From Rhodospirillaceae bacterium (lineage in GTDB: Bacteria; Pseudomonadota; Alphaproteobacteria; MPNO01; UBA2964), in NCBI GenBank assembly GCA_018660305.1, contig JABJKO010000043.1, positions 1-17,241 of the forward strand: a DNA stretch of 17,241 nucleotides, given 5' to 3'. Position 1 is the first letter of the stretch. Each line of letters begins with the position of its first letter. The position numbers and the translations under genes were made by a program. Shown here piece by piece: positions 10,669-16,726 of the stretch. The notes beneath the pieces were generated by a model that was not told where the DNA came from, did no database searches, and worked only from the letters and a program-made list of their open reading frames with translations.

Positions 10669-11196
10669 CTAACGGGCGATTGTGCTTGTACGGCGTATCT
10701 TCTTCTGCAACTGCATGATGCCGTACAGCAACGCTTCCGCCGTGGGCGGACACCCCGGCACATAAACGTCCACCGGCACGATGCGGTCACATCCGCGAAC
10801 AACCGAATAGGAATAATGATAGTAGCCACCGCCATTGGCGCACGAGCCCATGGAAATCACCCAGCGCGGCTCCGCCATCTGGTCGTAGACCTTGCGCAGG
10901 GCCGGCGCCATTTTATTGGTCAGGGTCCCGGCGACGATCATCACATCGGACTGCCGCGGTGATGGCCGGAACACGATGCCGAACCGGTCGAGATCATAAC
11001 GGCTGGCCGCCGTGTGCATCATCTCAACCGCGCAGCAGGCCAGACCAAACGTCATCGGCCACAGGGATCCGGTCTGCGCCCAACTTACCAGCTTATCGAG
11101 ATTGGCGACGACAAAGCCCTTGTCTTCGATCTCGTCGCTGACCCGCGAGAGAATGGCGTTCTGGTCGTTGCCAGCGCTGGACCCGATTACTCCCAT
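10669..11196 (-). CDS. nuoB: NADH-quinone oxidoreductase subunit B (cluster N2)
   Basis: NuoB holds cluster N2, the last electron carrier before quinone. It is 175 residues, normal for the family. The four ligands are the tandem pair Cys54 and Cys55 in [10 protein letters not shown], Cys119 in [10 protein letters not shown] and Cys149 in [29 protein letters not shown] (66-84) is also conserved. The protein sits at the membrane interface with NuoD and NuoH. The ATG overlaps the end of nuoA by 10 bases, and AAGAAGGG is found upstream within nuoA, so coupled translation is likely. Confidence 0.97.
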   Translation of the reverse strand: MGVIGSSAGNDQNAILSRVSDEIEDKGFVVANLDKLVSWAQTGSLWPMTFGLACCAVEMMHTAASRYDLDRFGIVFRPSPRQSDVMIVAGTLTNKMAPALRKVYDQMAEPRWVISMGSCANGGGYYHYSYSVVRGCDRIVPVDVYVPGCPPTAEALLYGIMQLQKKIRRTSTIAR

Positions 11197-11552
11197 TCAA
11201 GCGCGCCCTTCTTCCATTCGTAGATGAAGCCAATGGTCAGAATGCCGAGGAAGATGACCATGGACCAGAAACCGAGCATCCCGATGGCCCCCAGGGAAAT
11301 TGCCCACGGGAACAGGAAGGCCACCTCCAGATCAAAGATGATGAACAGGATAGCCACCAGATAGAAGCGCACGTCGAACTGCCGGCGGGCATCGTTAAAG
11401 GGGGGAAATCCGCATTCGTAGGGCGATACTTTTTCAGTGTCGGGCTTCTGCCGCGCAACAATAAACGAGGCGATCACAATCACCGACGCCAGCCCTACCG
11501 CCACGCCCAGAAAGATCAGGATCGGCAAATATTCGCGCAAAAGTCCATCCAT
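11187..11552 (-). CDS. nuoA: NADH-quinone oxidoreductase subunit A
   Basis: NuoA is a small membrane subunit (ND3 homologue) with three transmembrane helices. Its loop between the first two helices lines the quinone entry area. It is 121 residues from the chosen start. [10 protein letters not shown] contains the conserved Cys47 of this loop, followed by [21 protein letters not shown], the hallmark of the family. A GTG immediately upstream (11553-11555) could add one residue. I prefer the ATG because GAGG lies 7 bases before it. It is the first gene of the operon, and a candidate promoter lies about 165 bases upstream. Confidence 0.96.
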   Translation of the reverse strand: MDGLLREYLPILIFLGVAVGLASVIVIASFIVARQKPDTEKVSPYECGFPPFNDARRQFDVRFYLVAILFIIFDLEVAFLFPWAISLGAIGMLGFWSMVIFLGILTIGFIYEWKKGALEWE

Positions 11553-11597
11553 CACAGCACCTCAGCGCGCCCTGCGGCGACGGCGAATTCGACCGTT

Positions 11598-11617
11598 GGC
11601 AAGTCCGCCGGACTGCC
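11598..11617 (-). other. Hairpin in the nuoA leader
   Basis: The arms are ggca-a-gtcc and ggac-tgcc around a gcc loop, giving an 8-bp stem with one bulged A. It lies 45 bases before the nuoA start and inside the predicted leader. No T run follows on the minus strand, so it does not look like an intrinsic terminator. It could be an mRNA stabiliser or chance; the function is unknown. Confidence 0.4.
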
Positions 11618-11715
11618 ATCAGAAGGCTGCATGTTTAGCAAATAACTCAACCCCGTCCCCCAACACGCCTATCTTAATTCAAGGCGTTAAGCCGCGACAT
11701 ACACCGGCCGCTGGC

Positions 11716-11744
11716 TTTATACGGTTATATGGCCGCAAATTCAA
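11716..11744 (-). promoter_or_regulatory. Candidate sigma-70 promoter of the nuo operon
   Basis: On the minus strand TTGAAT (-35, 4 of 6 consensus bases) and TATAAA (-10, 5 of 6) are separated by 17 bases. Transcription would start near 11709, giving a leader of about 155 bases before nuoA. The call rests on pattern and position only; other weak hexamers exist in this AT-richer stretch. Confidence 0.45.
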
Positions 11745-11876
11745 AGTCTTTACACCGCCTTTTCCACTGGCGGTTATTCATTGAATGTGTGGTGGCTCGG
11801 GGAAACCCTAGCGACAAATGGCGAATCGGAGAATTCATTTAAGACTTCCTTCGAGCACGCCGCTGTCAACACGAAA

Positions 11877-11905
11877 TTGACCGCCACCTCCCCAGCCCGT
11901 AAATT
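11877..11905 (+). promoter_or_regulatory. Candidate sigma-70 promoter of the cupin pair
   Basis: TTGACC (-35, 5 of 6) and TAAATT (-10, 4 of 6) are separated by exactly 17 bases. Transcription would begin near 11912, about 50 bases before the first cupin gene. The -35 box is the right arm of an inverted repeat GTCAA-N7-TTGAC (11865-11881), so a repressor bound there would block it. The assignment is by pattern only. Confidence 0.5.
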
Positions 11906-11961
11906 CGCGACACAGTCCAAACGTCCTAAATACAAGGGCGCAAAAATTTAGGGAGGAAAAA

Positions 11962-13086
11962 ATGCCAGACGGCCAGTCAGACGATAAAACCCGCGTCTTC
12001 CTGCACGATAATTATCTCGAATGGTGCGACAATCAGGGCGTACCGGTGATCGAAGGCTTTGGCATCGATCTCATGAAAATCGATGTCGGGCCATGGGATC
12101 TTTATGGAATGAATGGCGCGGTGGCGCTCCTCAAGGGACGCGACGATTTCAATTCCATATTCTGTTTCGAATTACCGCCCGGCTCCAAATCCCGGCCCAT
12201 GCAGCACATCTACGAAGACGTCATCTACGTAATGGAAGGCTATGGGTCGACCACCATCGAAACCGCCGATGGCCAGAAGCACAGTTTCGAATGGGGCCGC
12301 AATTCCCTTTTCGCGGTGCCCATCAATTCCCGCTATCAGCATTTTAACGGGTCGGGCCAGGAACCGGCGCGTTTTGCCTCGGTGCACAACTTTCCGTTCC
12401 TGATCAATCTGTTTCGGAACGAGGATTTTATTTTCAACAATCCGAAAACCTTCCCTGAGCGGCTTGGTCCCAACGGTTATTTCACCGGTGACGGCCAGAT
12501 GATCGAAATGCGGCCCGGCAGCCATCAGTGGGAAACCAATTTCGTTGCCGACATTACCAATTTCGAACTCAAGAGCTGGGCCGCCCGCGGCAAGGGATCG
12601 TCGAGCCTGCGCTGGATACTGTCCGACAGCACCATGGGCTGTCATACGTCACAGATCGTCACGGGCACCTACAAAAAAGCCCATCGACACATGATGGGAA
12701 CCAATGTGTTCACCATCGATGGCGACGGCTATTCGCTGCTCTGGTACGAAGGCGATGAGGACAATATCGAACGTGTCGATTGGGGCCACGGCGTCGTGGT
12801 GACCCCACCGGAGCAGATGTTTCACCAGCATTTCAATACCGGAACAACGCCGTCGCGATATCTGGCGCTGCAATTCGGCACCGTGCGCTACCCCATGACC
12901 TGGGCCAAGAAGGATATCTGGAGCGGCAAGGTCGATAAATCCGTCGAAGAGGGCGGCGCACAGATCGAATACGAAAACCAGATGCCGCAGATCCATAAAA
13001 TCTGGCTGGGGGAAATGGATCGCAAGGGCATCCCCTCCGAAATGGGCGAGATTTTCGACGAAGAAAAAACCCGCGCGGGCAATTGA
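11962..13086 (+). CDS. Double-cupin (bicupin) protein, first paralogue, function unknown
   Basis: This is a 374-residue soluble protein with two cupin barrels and no signal peptide. In the N-terminal barrel the motif-1 region is PMQHIYEDVIYVMEGYGS (His82, Glu85) and motif 2 is FAVPINSRYQHFN (117-129; His127). In the C-terminal barrel motif 1 is KKAHRHMMGT (His241, His243) and motif 2 is PPEQMFHQHFN (His288, His290). Bicupins include ring-cleaving dioxygenases such as gentisate dioxygenase, but also isomerases and non-enzymes, so I do not assign a reaction. From memory, relatives are sometimes labelled ethanolamine ammonia-lyase-activating protein; nothing here supports that. The start has GGGAGG 6 bases upstream. 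It is co-directional with a close paralogue 21 bases downstream and probably co-transcribed. Confidence 0.9.
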   Translation: MPDGQSDDKTRVFLHDNYLEWCDNQGVPVIEGFGIDLMKIDVGPWDLYGMNGAVALLKGRDDFNSIFCFELPPGSKSRPMQHIYEDVIYVMEGYGSTTIETADGQKHSFEWGRNSLFAVPINSRYQHFNGSGQEPARFASVHNFPFLINLFRNEDFIFNNPKTFPERLGPNGYFTGDGQMIEMRPGSHQWETNFVADITNFELKSWAARGKGSSSLRWILSDSTMGCHTSQIVTGTYKKAHRHMMGTNVFTIDGDGYSLLWYEGDEDNIERVDWGHGVVVTPPEQMFHQHFNTGTTPSRYLALQFGTVRYPMTWAKKDIWSGKVDKSVEEGGAQIEYENQMPQIHKIWLGEMDRKGIPSEMGEIFDEEKTRAGN

Positions 13087-13107
13087 ATTACATACAGGGA
13101 GAATTAA

Positions 13108-14244
13108 ATGCCCGACGGCCAAACCGACGATAAAAAAGAAGATAAGACGCGCGTCTTTCTGCATGACAATTATCTCGAATGGTGTGCCAACCAGGGCGTG
13201 CCGATCATCGAGGATTTCGGCATCAATCTGATGCAGATACCGGTTGCTCCGTGGGATCTCTATGGCCTCAACGGCGCCATCGCCCATGTCAAAGGGCGCG
13301 ATGATTTCAATTCCATCTTCTGTTTCGAGATCCCGCCGGGCGGAAAATCCCGGCCCATGAAACACATCTACGAAAACGTCGTTCATGTGATGGAGGGTTA
13401 TGGATCGACAACCATCGAGACCGACGATGGCCAGAAACACAGCTTCGAATGGGGCCGCAATTCGCTGTTCGCCGTGCCGATAAATACCAAGTACCAACAT
13501 TTCAACGGCTCCGGCCAGGAACCCGCCCGTTTTGCCTCGGTGCAGAACTTTCCCTTCCTGATCAACACGTTCAGAAATGAGGAATTTATTTTCAACAATC
13601 CCATGACCTTCCCCGAACGGGTGGGCCCCAACGGGTACTTCGCCGGCGAAGGAGAGATGATCGAACTGCGTCCCGGCCGTCATCAGTGGGAAACCAACTT
13701 TGTCTCCGATATTACAAACTTCGAACTCAAGAGCTGGGCGGCCCGCGGCAAGGGATCATCCAGCCTGCGTTGGATACTGTCCGACGGCACACTGGGCTGT
13801 CATACGTCGCAGATCGTGTCAGGGACCTACAAGAAAGCGCACCGTCACGCCTGCGGCACCAATGTCTTTACCATCGATGGCGAGGGATATTCCCTGCTCT
13901 GGTATGAAGGCCAGGAAGACGAATTCGTCCGGATCGACTGGGGTCATGGCGTGGTCGTGACCCCGCCGGAGCAAATGTTTCACCAGCATTTTAATACGGG
14001 CGACCGGCCGTCACGCTATCTCGCCGTGCAGTTCGGCACGGTGCGCTATCCCATCCGGCAGGTCAAAAAAGATTCCTGGGGCGGCAAGGTCGATACCTCG
14101 GTGGAAGATGGCGGCAACCAGATCGAATATGAAAACCAGTTGCCCTGGATCCATAAGCTTTGGCTGGAAGAAATGGACCGCAACGAAATCGCCTCCGAGA
14201 TGGGCGAAATTTTCGATGAGGAAAAAGTTCGCGTTTCGGGCTGA
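13108..14244 (+). CDS. Double-cupin (bicupin) protein, second paralogue, function unknown
   Basis: This 378-residue protein is about 82% identical to its upstream neighbour by my hand alignment (about 66 substitutions), with one 4-residue insertion (KEDK region) near the N-terminus. Both cupin barrels are intact. The first has KHIYENVVHVMEGYGS and PINTKYQHFN; the second has KKAHRHACGT and PPEQMFHQHFN. Differences beside the metal motifs are Gln to Lys and Asp/Ile/Tyr to Asn/Val/His in barrel one, and Met-Met to Ala-Cys after HRH in barrel two. This suggests a recent tandem duplication followed by tuning of the active sites. An AGGGAG ribosome site lies 8 bases before the ATG, and a strong terminator follows the stop. 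No signal peptide is seen, so it should be cytosolic. The substrate is unknown. Confidence 0.9.
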   Translation: MPDGQTDDKKEDKTRVFLHDNYLEWCANQGVPIIEDFGINLMQIPVAPWDLYGLNGAIAHVKGRDDFNSIFCFEIPPGGKSRPMKHIYENVVHVMEGYGSTTIETDDGQKHSFEWGRNSLFAVPINTKYQHFNGSGQEPARFASVQNFPFLINTFRNEEFIFNNPMTFPERVGPNGYFAGEGEMIELRPGRHQWETNFVSDITNFELKSWAARGKGSSSLRWILSDGTLGCHTSQIVSGTYKKAHRHACGTNVFTIDGEGYSLLWYEGQEDEFVRIDWGHGVVVTPPEQMFHQHFNTGDRPSRYLAVQFGTVRYPIRQVKKDSWGGKVDTSVEDGGNQIEYENQLPWIHKLWLEEMDRNEIASEMGEIFDEEKVRVSG

Positions 14245-14265
14245 CCACCCCAACGAGCTAATGCT

Positions 14266-14309
14266 AAAAAAAGCCGGCGGCTCCCTTTGAGAAACCGCCG
14301 GCATTTTTA
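14266..14309. terminator. Bidirectional intrinsic terminator between cupin genes and PEP-CTERM gene
   Basis: A perfect 8-bp GC-rich stem, gccggcgg (14273-14280) and ccgccggc (14295-14302), encloses a 14-base loop. It is preceded by a run of A (14266-14272) and followed by attttt. It therefore has the form of a rho-independent terminator on both strands. It lies 21 bases after the second cupin stop and about 40 bases beyond the PEP-CTERM stop, so it should insulate both convergent units. Confidence 0.9.
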
Positions 14310-14344
14310 ATACTCGTTACTCTACGCGTTACGCCAATTTAGCA

Positions 14345-14965
14345 TTAGATCGAACGGCGCCGGCGCATATAGCCGAGGCCGGCCAGGCCCAGACCGAATA
14401 GCGCGAGGGAACCGGGCTCGGATACAACCGGGTCATGGGTGGTCCGAAGGTCGATGACGAACTCCGGACGGACACCTGTCGGCAACGGATTGGTGCTGAA
14501 AGACGAACCTTCGAAATTGATCGTAATCGAATGCGCATCGAAAGCGATATCACCGACGCTGATGCCGTTAACACCGGCATTTGTCACCAATGACTGGATG
14601 CCAAGAATCTCACCATCGATATCTATTGCACCAGTCGGCAGCAACCAATGCAGACTGGAAAGGGTGAGTTCGAAAGCTGTCTGTGCAGAAGCTGAGAAAT
14701 TAAAATTAATATGCTGAATGGTGATGGTCTCTTCATCCAGGTCAACCGAGAACGCATTGCCGAACGGGGCGGCGACAATCTCAAACTCCGCTCCCGGGCT
14801 CACGACCACAGTATTTACAAGATTACAGCTATGGGCCGGATCGTTCGGGTTAAGATCCGTCACATTACAAAAGACTTGATCACCGATCAATGTTGCCTGC
14901 GCACCGCTTGACATCCCGATGAGGATAGCCGCCATGGCGCAGGACTTGAGGGTTTTACTAAGCAT
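14345..14965 (-). CDS. PEP-CTERM sorting domain-containing secreted protein
   Basis: This 206-residue protein has a signal peptide (Lys4 and Lys7, hydrophobic core, probable cleavage after AQA at 22-24). The C-terminal PEP-CTERM anchor (about 181-206) consists of SEPGSLALFGLGLAGLGYM followed by RRRR. In this system an exosortase (EpsH family) recognises the tripartite tail, and the proteins are linked to exopolysaccharide and biofilm or floc formation. The body (25-180) is rich in beta-prone, Thr/Asn/Asp-containing sequence with two cysteines (33 and 47) that could form a disulfide. I recognise no catalytic domain. TAGGAGAA lies upstream of the ATG. A sigma-54 promoter and inverted repeat precede it. 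No exosortase is in this window, so sorting must rely on one elsewhere. Confidence 0.92.
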   Translation of the reverse strand: MLSKTLKSCAMAAILIGMSSGAQATLIGDQVFCNVTDLNPNDPAHSCNLVNTVVVSPGAEFEIVAAPFGNAFSVDLDEETITIQHINFNFSASAQTAFELTLSSLHWLLPTGAIDIDGEILGIQSLVTNAGVNGISVGDIAFDAHSITINFEGSSFSTNPLPTGVRPEFVIDLRTTHDPVVSEPGSLALFGLGLAGLGYMRRRRSI

Positions 14966-15034
14966 TACAACTTTCTCCTACAATTTTCGAAGCGGGGGAA
15001 ACCTTCTAGGGGGTTCGTGCTTCATGAGGACATA

Positions 15035-15050
15035 TGCAAGAAATGTGCCA
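15035..15050 (-). promoter_or_regulatory. Sigma-54 (-24/-12) promoter of the PEP-CTERM gene
   Basis: The minus strand reads TTGGCACATTTCTTGCA. This matches the RpoN consensus TGGCAC-N5-TTGCW at every fixed position, with the invariant GG and GC exactly 10 bases apart. The -12 C is at 15036, so transcription should begin near 15024, leaving a leader of about 59 bases with a good ribosome site. RpoN promoters need an activator bound upstream, and a suitable inverted repeat is present at 15091-15112. RpoN control of PEP-CTERM genes through PrsK/PrsR has been described in floc-forming bacteria. Confidence 0.85.
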
Positions 15051-15090
15051 ACTACTCTCTTTCGTTAAATTTCAACAACTTAGGAAGGGT

Positions 15091-15112
15091 TTCGTTAACA
15101 CTTATTAACGAA
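15091..15112. promoter_or_regulatory. Inverted repeat, candidate enhancer-binding-protein site
   Basis: TTCGTTAA (15091-15098) and TTAACGAA (15105-15112) form a perfect 8+8 bp inverted repeat with a 6-base spacer. A third identical TTCGTTAA lies at 15061-15068. The centre is about 78 bases upstream of the predicted sigma-54 start, a plausible spot for an activator such as PrsR. The spacer is short and AT-rich, so a simple mRNA hairpin is less likely than a protein-binding site. Confidence 0.6.
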
Positions 15113-15264
15113 GTGTAAAGAAATCCGACACCTCGAAAATTTCCAATTAAAGTTAATTTTTTGTCACGCATCGCACCGATTATGGTAAACGCGTGAGGCA
15201 ATCTCTGAATTATAGAGACCGAACCGGGCCGCGCCGCGTCAGAGACAAAAATTTCGACACAGAG

Positions 15265-15894
15265 TTAAAATTTTTCAGTGTTAAGCAATGTGCGTTTTTT
15301 GAACGCAGCCAGCCAAACCTGTGCCAGGCGCTCCGCCACGGCGATCTTGTCGGAACTCATCCCCTTGGCCAGTATTTTTCTCGATGACAAGGCGTCACGG
15401 CGAAATTCCTCAGAGGTATGAAGAGCCGCCGCCAGAGAGAGCCGCTTATAGGACTGGATGTGATCGGCCTGCACCCCGCCGCCGCCGCCCGCATAGATCA
15501 TGCCTAAAAAGAAATGCGAAAAGGCTACTCCCTGCTCCGCCGCCGGGACAAAATGCTTTATTGCCTTCGCATAATCCTCGGTGACGCCGTCTCCCATGTA
15601 GTAAAGCCGCCCAAGATTATGCAACGCCATGGGAAATCCCTGGGCAGCGGACTTTTCATACCATGCGAGGGCAGCCTTCCGATCGGGGGGTAGCCCCTTT
15701 CCGCTCTCCTGCAGCAGGCCCAGATTATATTGCGCCGCGCGGTCGCCCCGTTCCGCCAACGGCTTCCACATACGCAGTGCCGTCGCATGGTCGCCTTGTT
15801 TAAAGGCAACCAGGCCAGTGTCAAAATCGCCCGCTTCCGCCAACCCTCCCGTCGTTAACAGAAGAGCCATCAGGAGAAGCCCCCTCAGGGCCAT
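15265..15894 (-). CDS. Sel1-repeat (TPR-like) exported protein
   Basis: The product is about 209 residues. It opens with a signal sequence (MALRGLLLMALLLTTGGLAEA, cleavage likely after AEA) and continues with three Sel1-type repeats. These show as AAQYNLGLLQESGKGLPPD, ALHNLGRLYYMGDGVTEDY and SHFFLGMIYAGGGGGVQAD, each followed by an alpha-helix with a Y/F-x-x-A pattern. Such repeats form helical solenoids that bind other proteins; I cannot name a partner. It probably acts in the periplasm. The third repeat has a run of five glycines where the consensus has GxG. The frame is also open to an ATG at 15954. I chose 15894 because it begins a compact signal peptide, though neither has a clear ribosome site. 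A divergent lipoprotein gene lies upstream. Confidence 0.82.
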   Translation of the reverse strand: MALRGLLLMALLLTTGGLAEAGDFDTGLVAFKQGDHATALRMWKPLAERGDRAAQYNLGLLQESGKGLPPDRKAALAWYEKSAAQGFPMALHNLGRLYYMGDGVTEDYAKAIKHFVPAAEQGVAFSHFFLGMIYAGGGGGVQADHIQSYKRLSLAAALHTSEEFRRDALSSRKILAKGMSSDKIAVAERLAQVWLAAFKKRTLLNTEKF

Positions 15895-16109
15895 CCGGCG
15901 ATGGACAGGTTGGTCGGGGGGCTTACAAACATCGTAAAAAGAATGGTTCGTCATGGGCGTATATTGTGCGCGCTCATCCCCCCGGTCAATCGGACCGGGC
16001 ACAACCGATCCCGGCCGGTGCTGCGCGGACAAGGTCCGGTCGATACGGGGTGAAAAAATTGGTTGGCAGCGCTTGCCCGAACTACAATATCAAATATGAG
16101 GGAGATTTG

Positions 16110-16484
16110 ATGATGCGACGCCTGCCCGCCCTGTTGCTGCTGTGTACGCTCGCCGCCTGCGCCACAACAGAAAGATATGAAGCCATCCTCGAATCATGGG
16201 TGGGCAAGACGGAAAATGCCCTGGTTCAGGCGTGGGGCCCGCCTGACTCGGTCTATGAGACCTCGGGGACCAAATATCTCACCTACACAAAAACCGGAAC
16301 GCAGTATGTTCCGGGCACTCCCCCCACGTACCGGACCATCGTAAACGGCAAGACCTCGCATACGCGCGCCTATGGCGGCACGCCGGGCTATCTCTACAGC
16401 CAGAACTGCAAAACGTCGTTCTCCATCGTCAATGAGATCATTCAGAAGTGGCGCTGGGAAGGTAACGCCTGCCGCGCGCAGTAA
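16110..16484 (+). CDS. Small predicted lipoprotein
   Basis: This 124-residue protein has a type II signal peptide: MMRRLPALLLLCTLAAC, with lipobox LAAC and Cys17 as the lipidated residue. The mature part is short and includes WVGKTENALVQAWGPPDSVYE (about 28-48), then a Tyr/Thr-rich segment and a C-terminal region with two cysteines. The pattern of a short helix followed by WGxPD resembles small envelope lipoproteins of the SmpA/OmlA-like type, but I cannot assign a function. Asp at +2 after Cys17, an inner-membrane retention signal in enterobacteria, is absent (Ala18). GAGGGAG lies 5 bases before the first ATG. It is divergent from the Sel1 gene, and the next gene downstream (tRNA) is on the other strand. 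Confidence 0.85.
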   Translation: MMRRLPALLLLCTLAACATTERYEAILESWVGKTENALVQAWGPPDSVYETSGTKYLTYTKTGTQYVPGTPPTYRTIVNGKTSHTRAYGGTPGYLYSQNCKTSFSIVNEIIQKWRWEGNACRAQ

Positions 16485-16552
16485 TACCCCGCCGGTGGCC
16501 ACCAAAGGGGGCCTGTGGGATCAAAAGCAAAATTCGATAAACGGGGGAAAAG

Positions 16553-16629
16553 TGGCGGGAGTGACGGGACTCGAACCCGCGACCTCTGGCGTGACAGGCC
16601 AGCGCTCTAACCAGCTGAGCTACACCCCC
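16553..16629 (-). tRNA. tRNA-Asp (anticodon GTC)
   Basis: The minus strand folds into a full cloverleaf of 77 bases, including an encoded CCA. The acceptor stem is GGGGGTG/CACTCCC (one G-T pair) and the D-arm has GCTC/GAGC. The anticodon stem is CTGGC/GCCAG with loop CTGTCAC, placing GTC as anticodon, and the T-arm carries TTCGAGT. GTC reads the aspartate codons GAC and GAT. The neighbouring genes are unrelated, so it is likely transcribed alone from the promoter just upstream. Confidence 0.97.
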
Positions 16630-16648
16630 GTATCCGTGAGGAGCGCAT

Positions 16649-16677
16649 GATGTAATCCACGGGCTCCCGGTAGTCAA
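16649..16677 (-). promoter_or_regulatory. Candidate promoter of tRNA-Asp
   Basis: On the minus strand TTGACT (5 of 6 for -35) and TACATC (3 of 6 for -10) are separated by 17 bases, ending 20 bases before the tRNA. The start would fall near 16642, giving a short 5' leader for RNase P to remove. The -10 box is weak. Read-through from the acyl-CoA synthetase gene on the same strand is an alternative. Confidence 0.45.
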
Positions 16678-16726
16678 TCATTGTGGGCCCATCCGGTGTC
16701 GATTCCCGGATAAATCCTGCTTTCCC

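Larger units (their letters stand above)
11553..11961. promoter_or_regulatory. Divergent intergenic region between nuoA and the cupin genes
   Basis: These 409 bases contain no credible gene. They hold the candidate nuoA promoter (minus strand), the candidate cupin promoter (plus strand), a hairpin in the nuoA leader, a 6-bp stem with a 9-base loop at 11754-11774 (accgcc/ggcggt), and a small inverted repeat GTCAA-N7-TTGAC at 11865-11881. A strong ribosome site (GGGAGG) lies just before 11962. The region is clearly more AT-rich than the flanking genes. Confidence 0.7.
14966..15264. promoter_or_regulatory. AT-rich regulatory region upstream of the PEP-CTERM gene
   Basis: These 299 bases lie between the stop of the Sel1-repeat gene and the PEP-CTERM start, both on the minus strand. 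They contain the sigma-54 promoter, the TTCGTTAA repeat set, and a palindrome AATTAA-AG-TTAATT at 15145-15158. No coding frame here has convincing composition or a ribosome site. No clear intrinsic terminator for the Sel1 gene is visible, so some read-through is possible. Confidence 0.7.

Noticed and set aside
12649..13683. A 344-codon minus-strand open frame spanning both cupin genes
   Set aside because: It runs antisense across the junction of the two paralogues and shows internal similarity only because the sense genes are duplicated.
14977..15025. Short upstream frame in the PEP-CTERM leader
   Set aside because: Its ATG coincides with the predicted transcription start and has no ribosome site, so it is probably not translated.
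16060..16078. Sigma-54-like TTGGCAG...TTGCC before the lipoprotein gene
   Set aside because: The GG-to-GC spacing is 8 bases, not the required 10, so it is not an RpoN promoter.
16490..16505. Palindrome GGTGGCCACC after the lipoprotein stop
   Set aside because: It has no loop or T run and is short enough to be chance in GC-rich DNA.
16691..16711. Small inverted repeat atccgg/ccggat after the acyl-CoA synthetase gene
   Set aside because: The stem is only 6 bp with a 9-base loop and no T run on the minus strand, so I do not call it a terminator.
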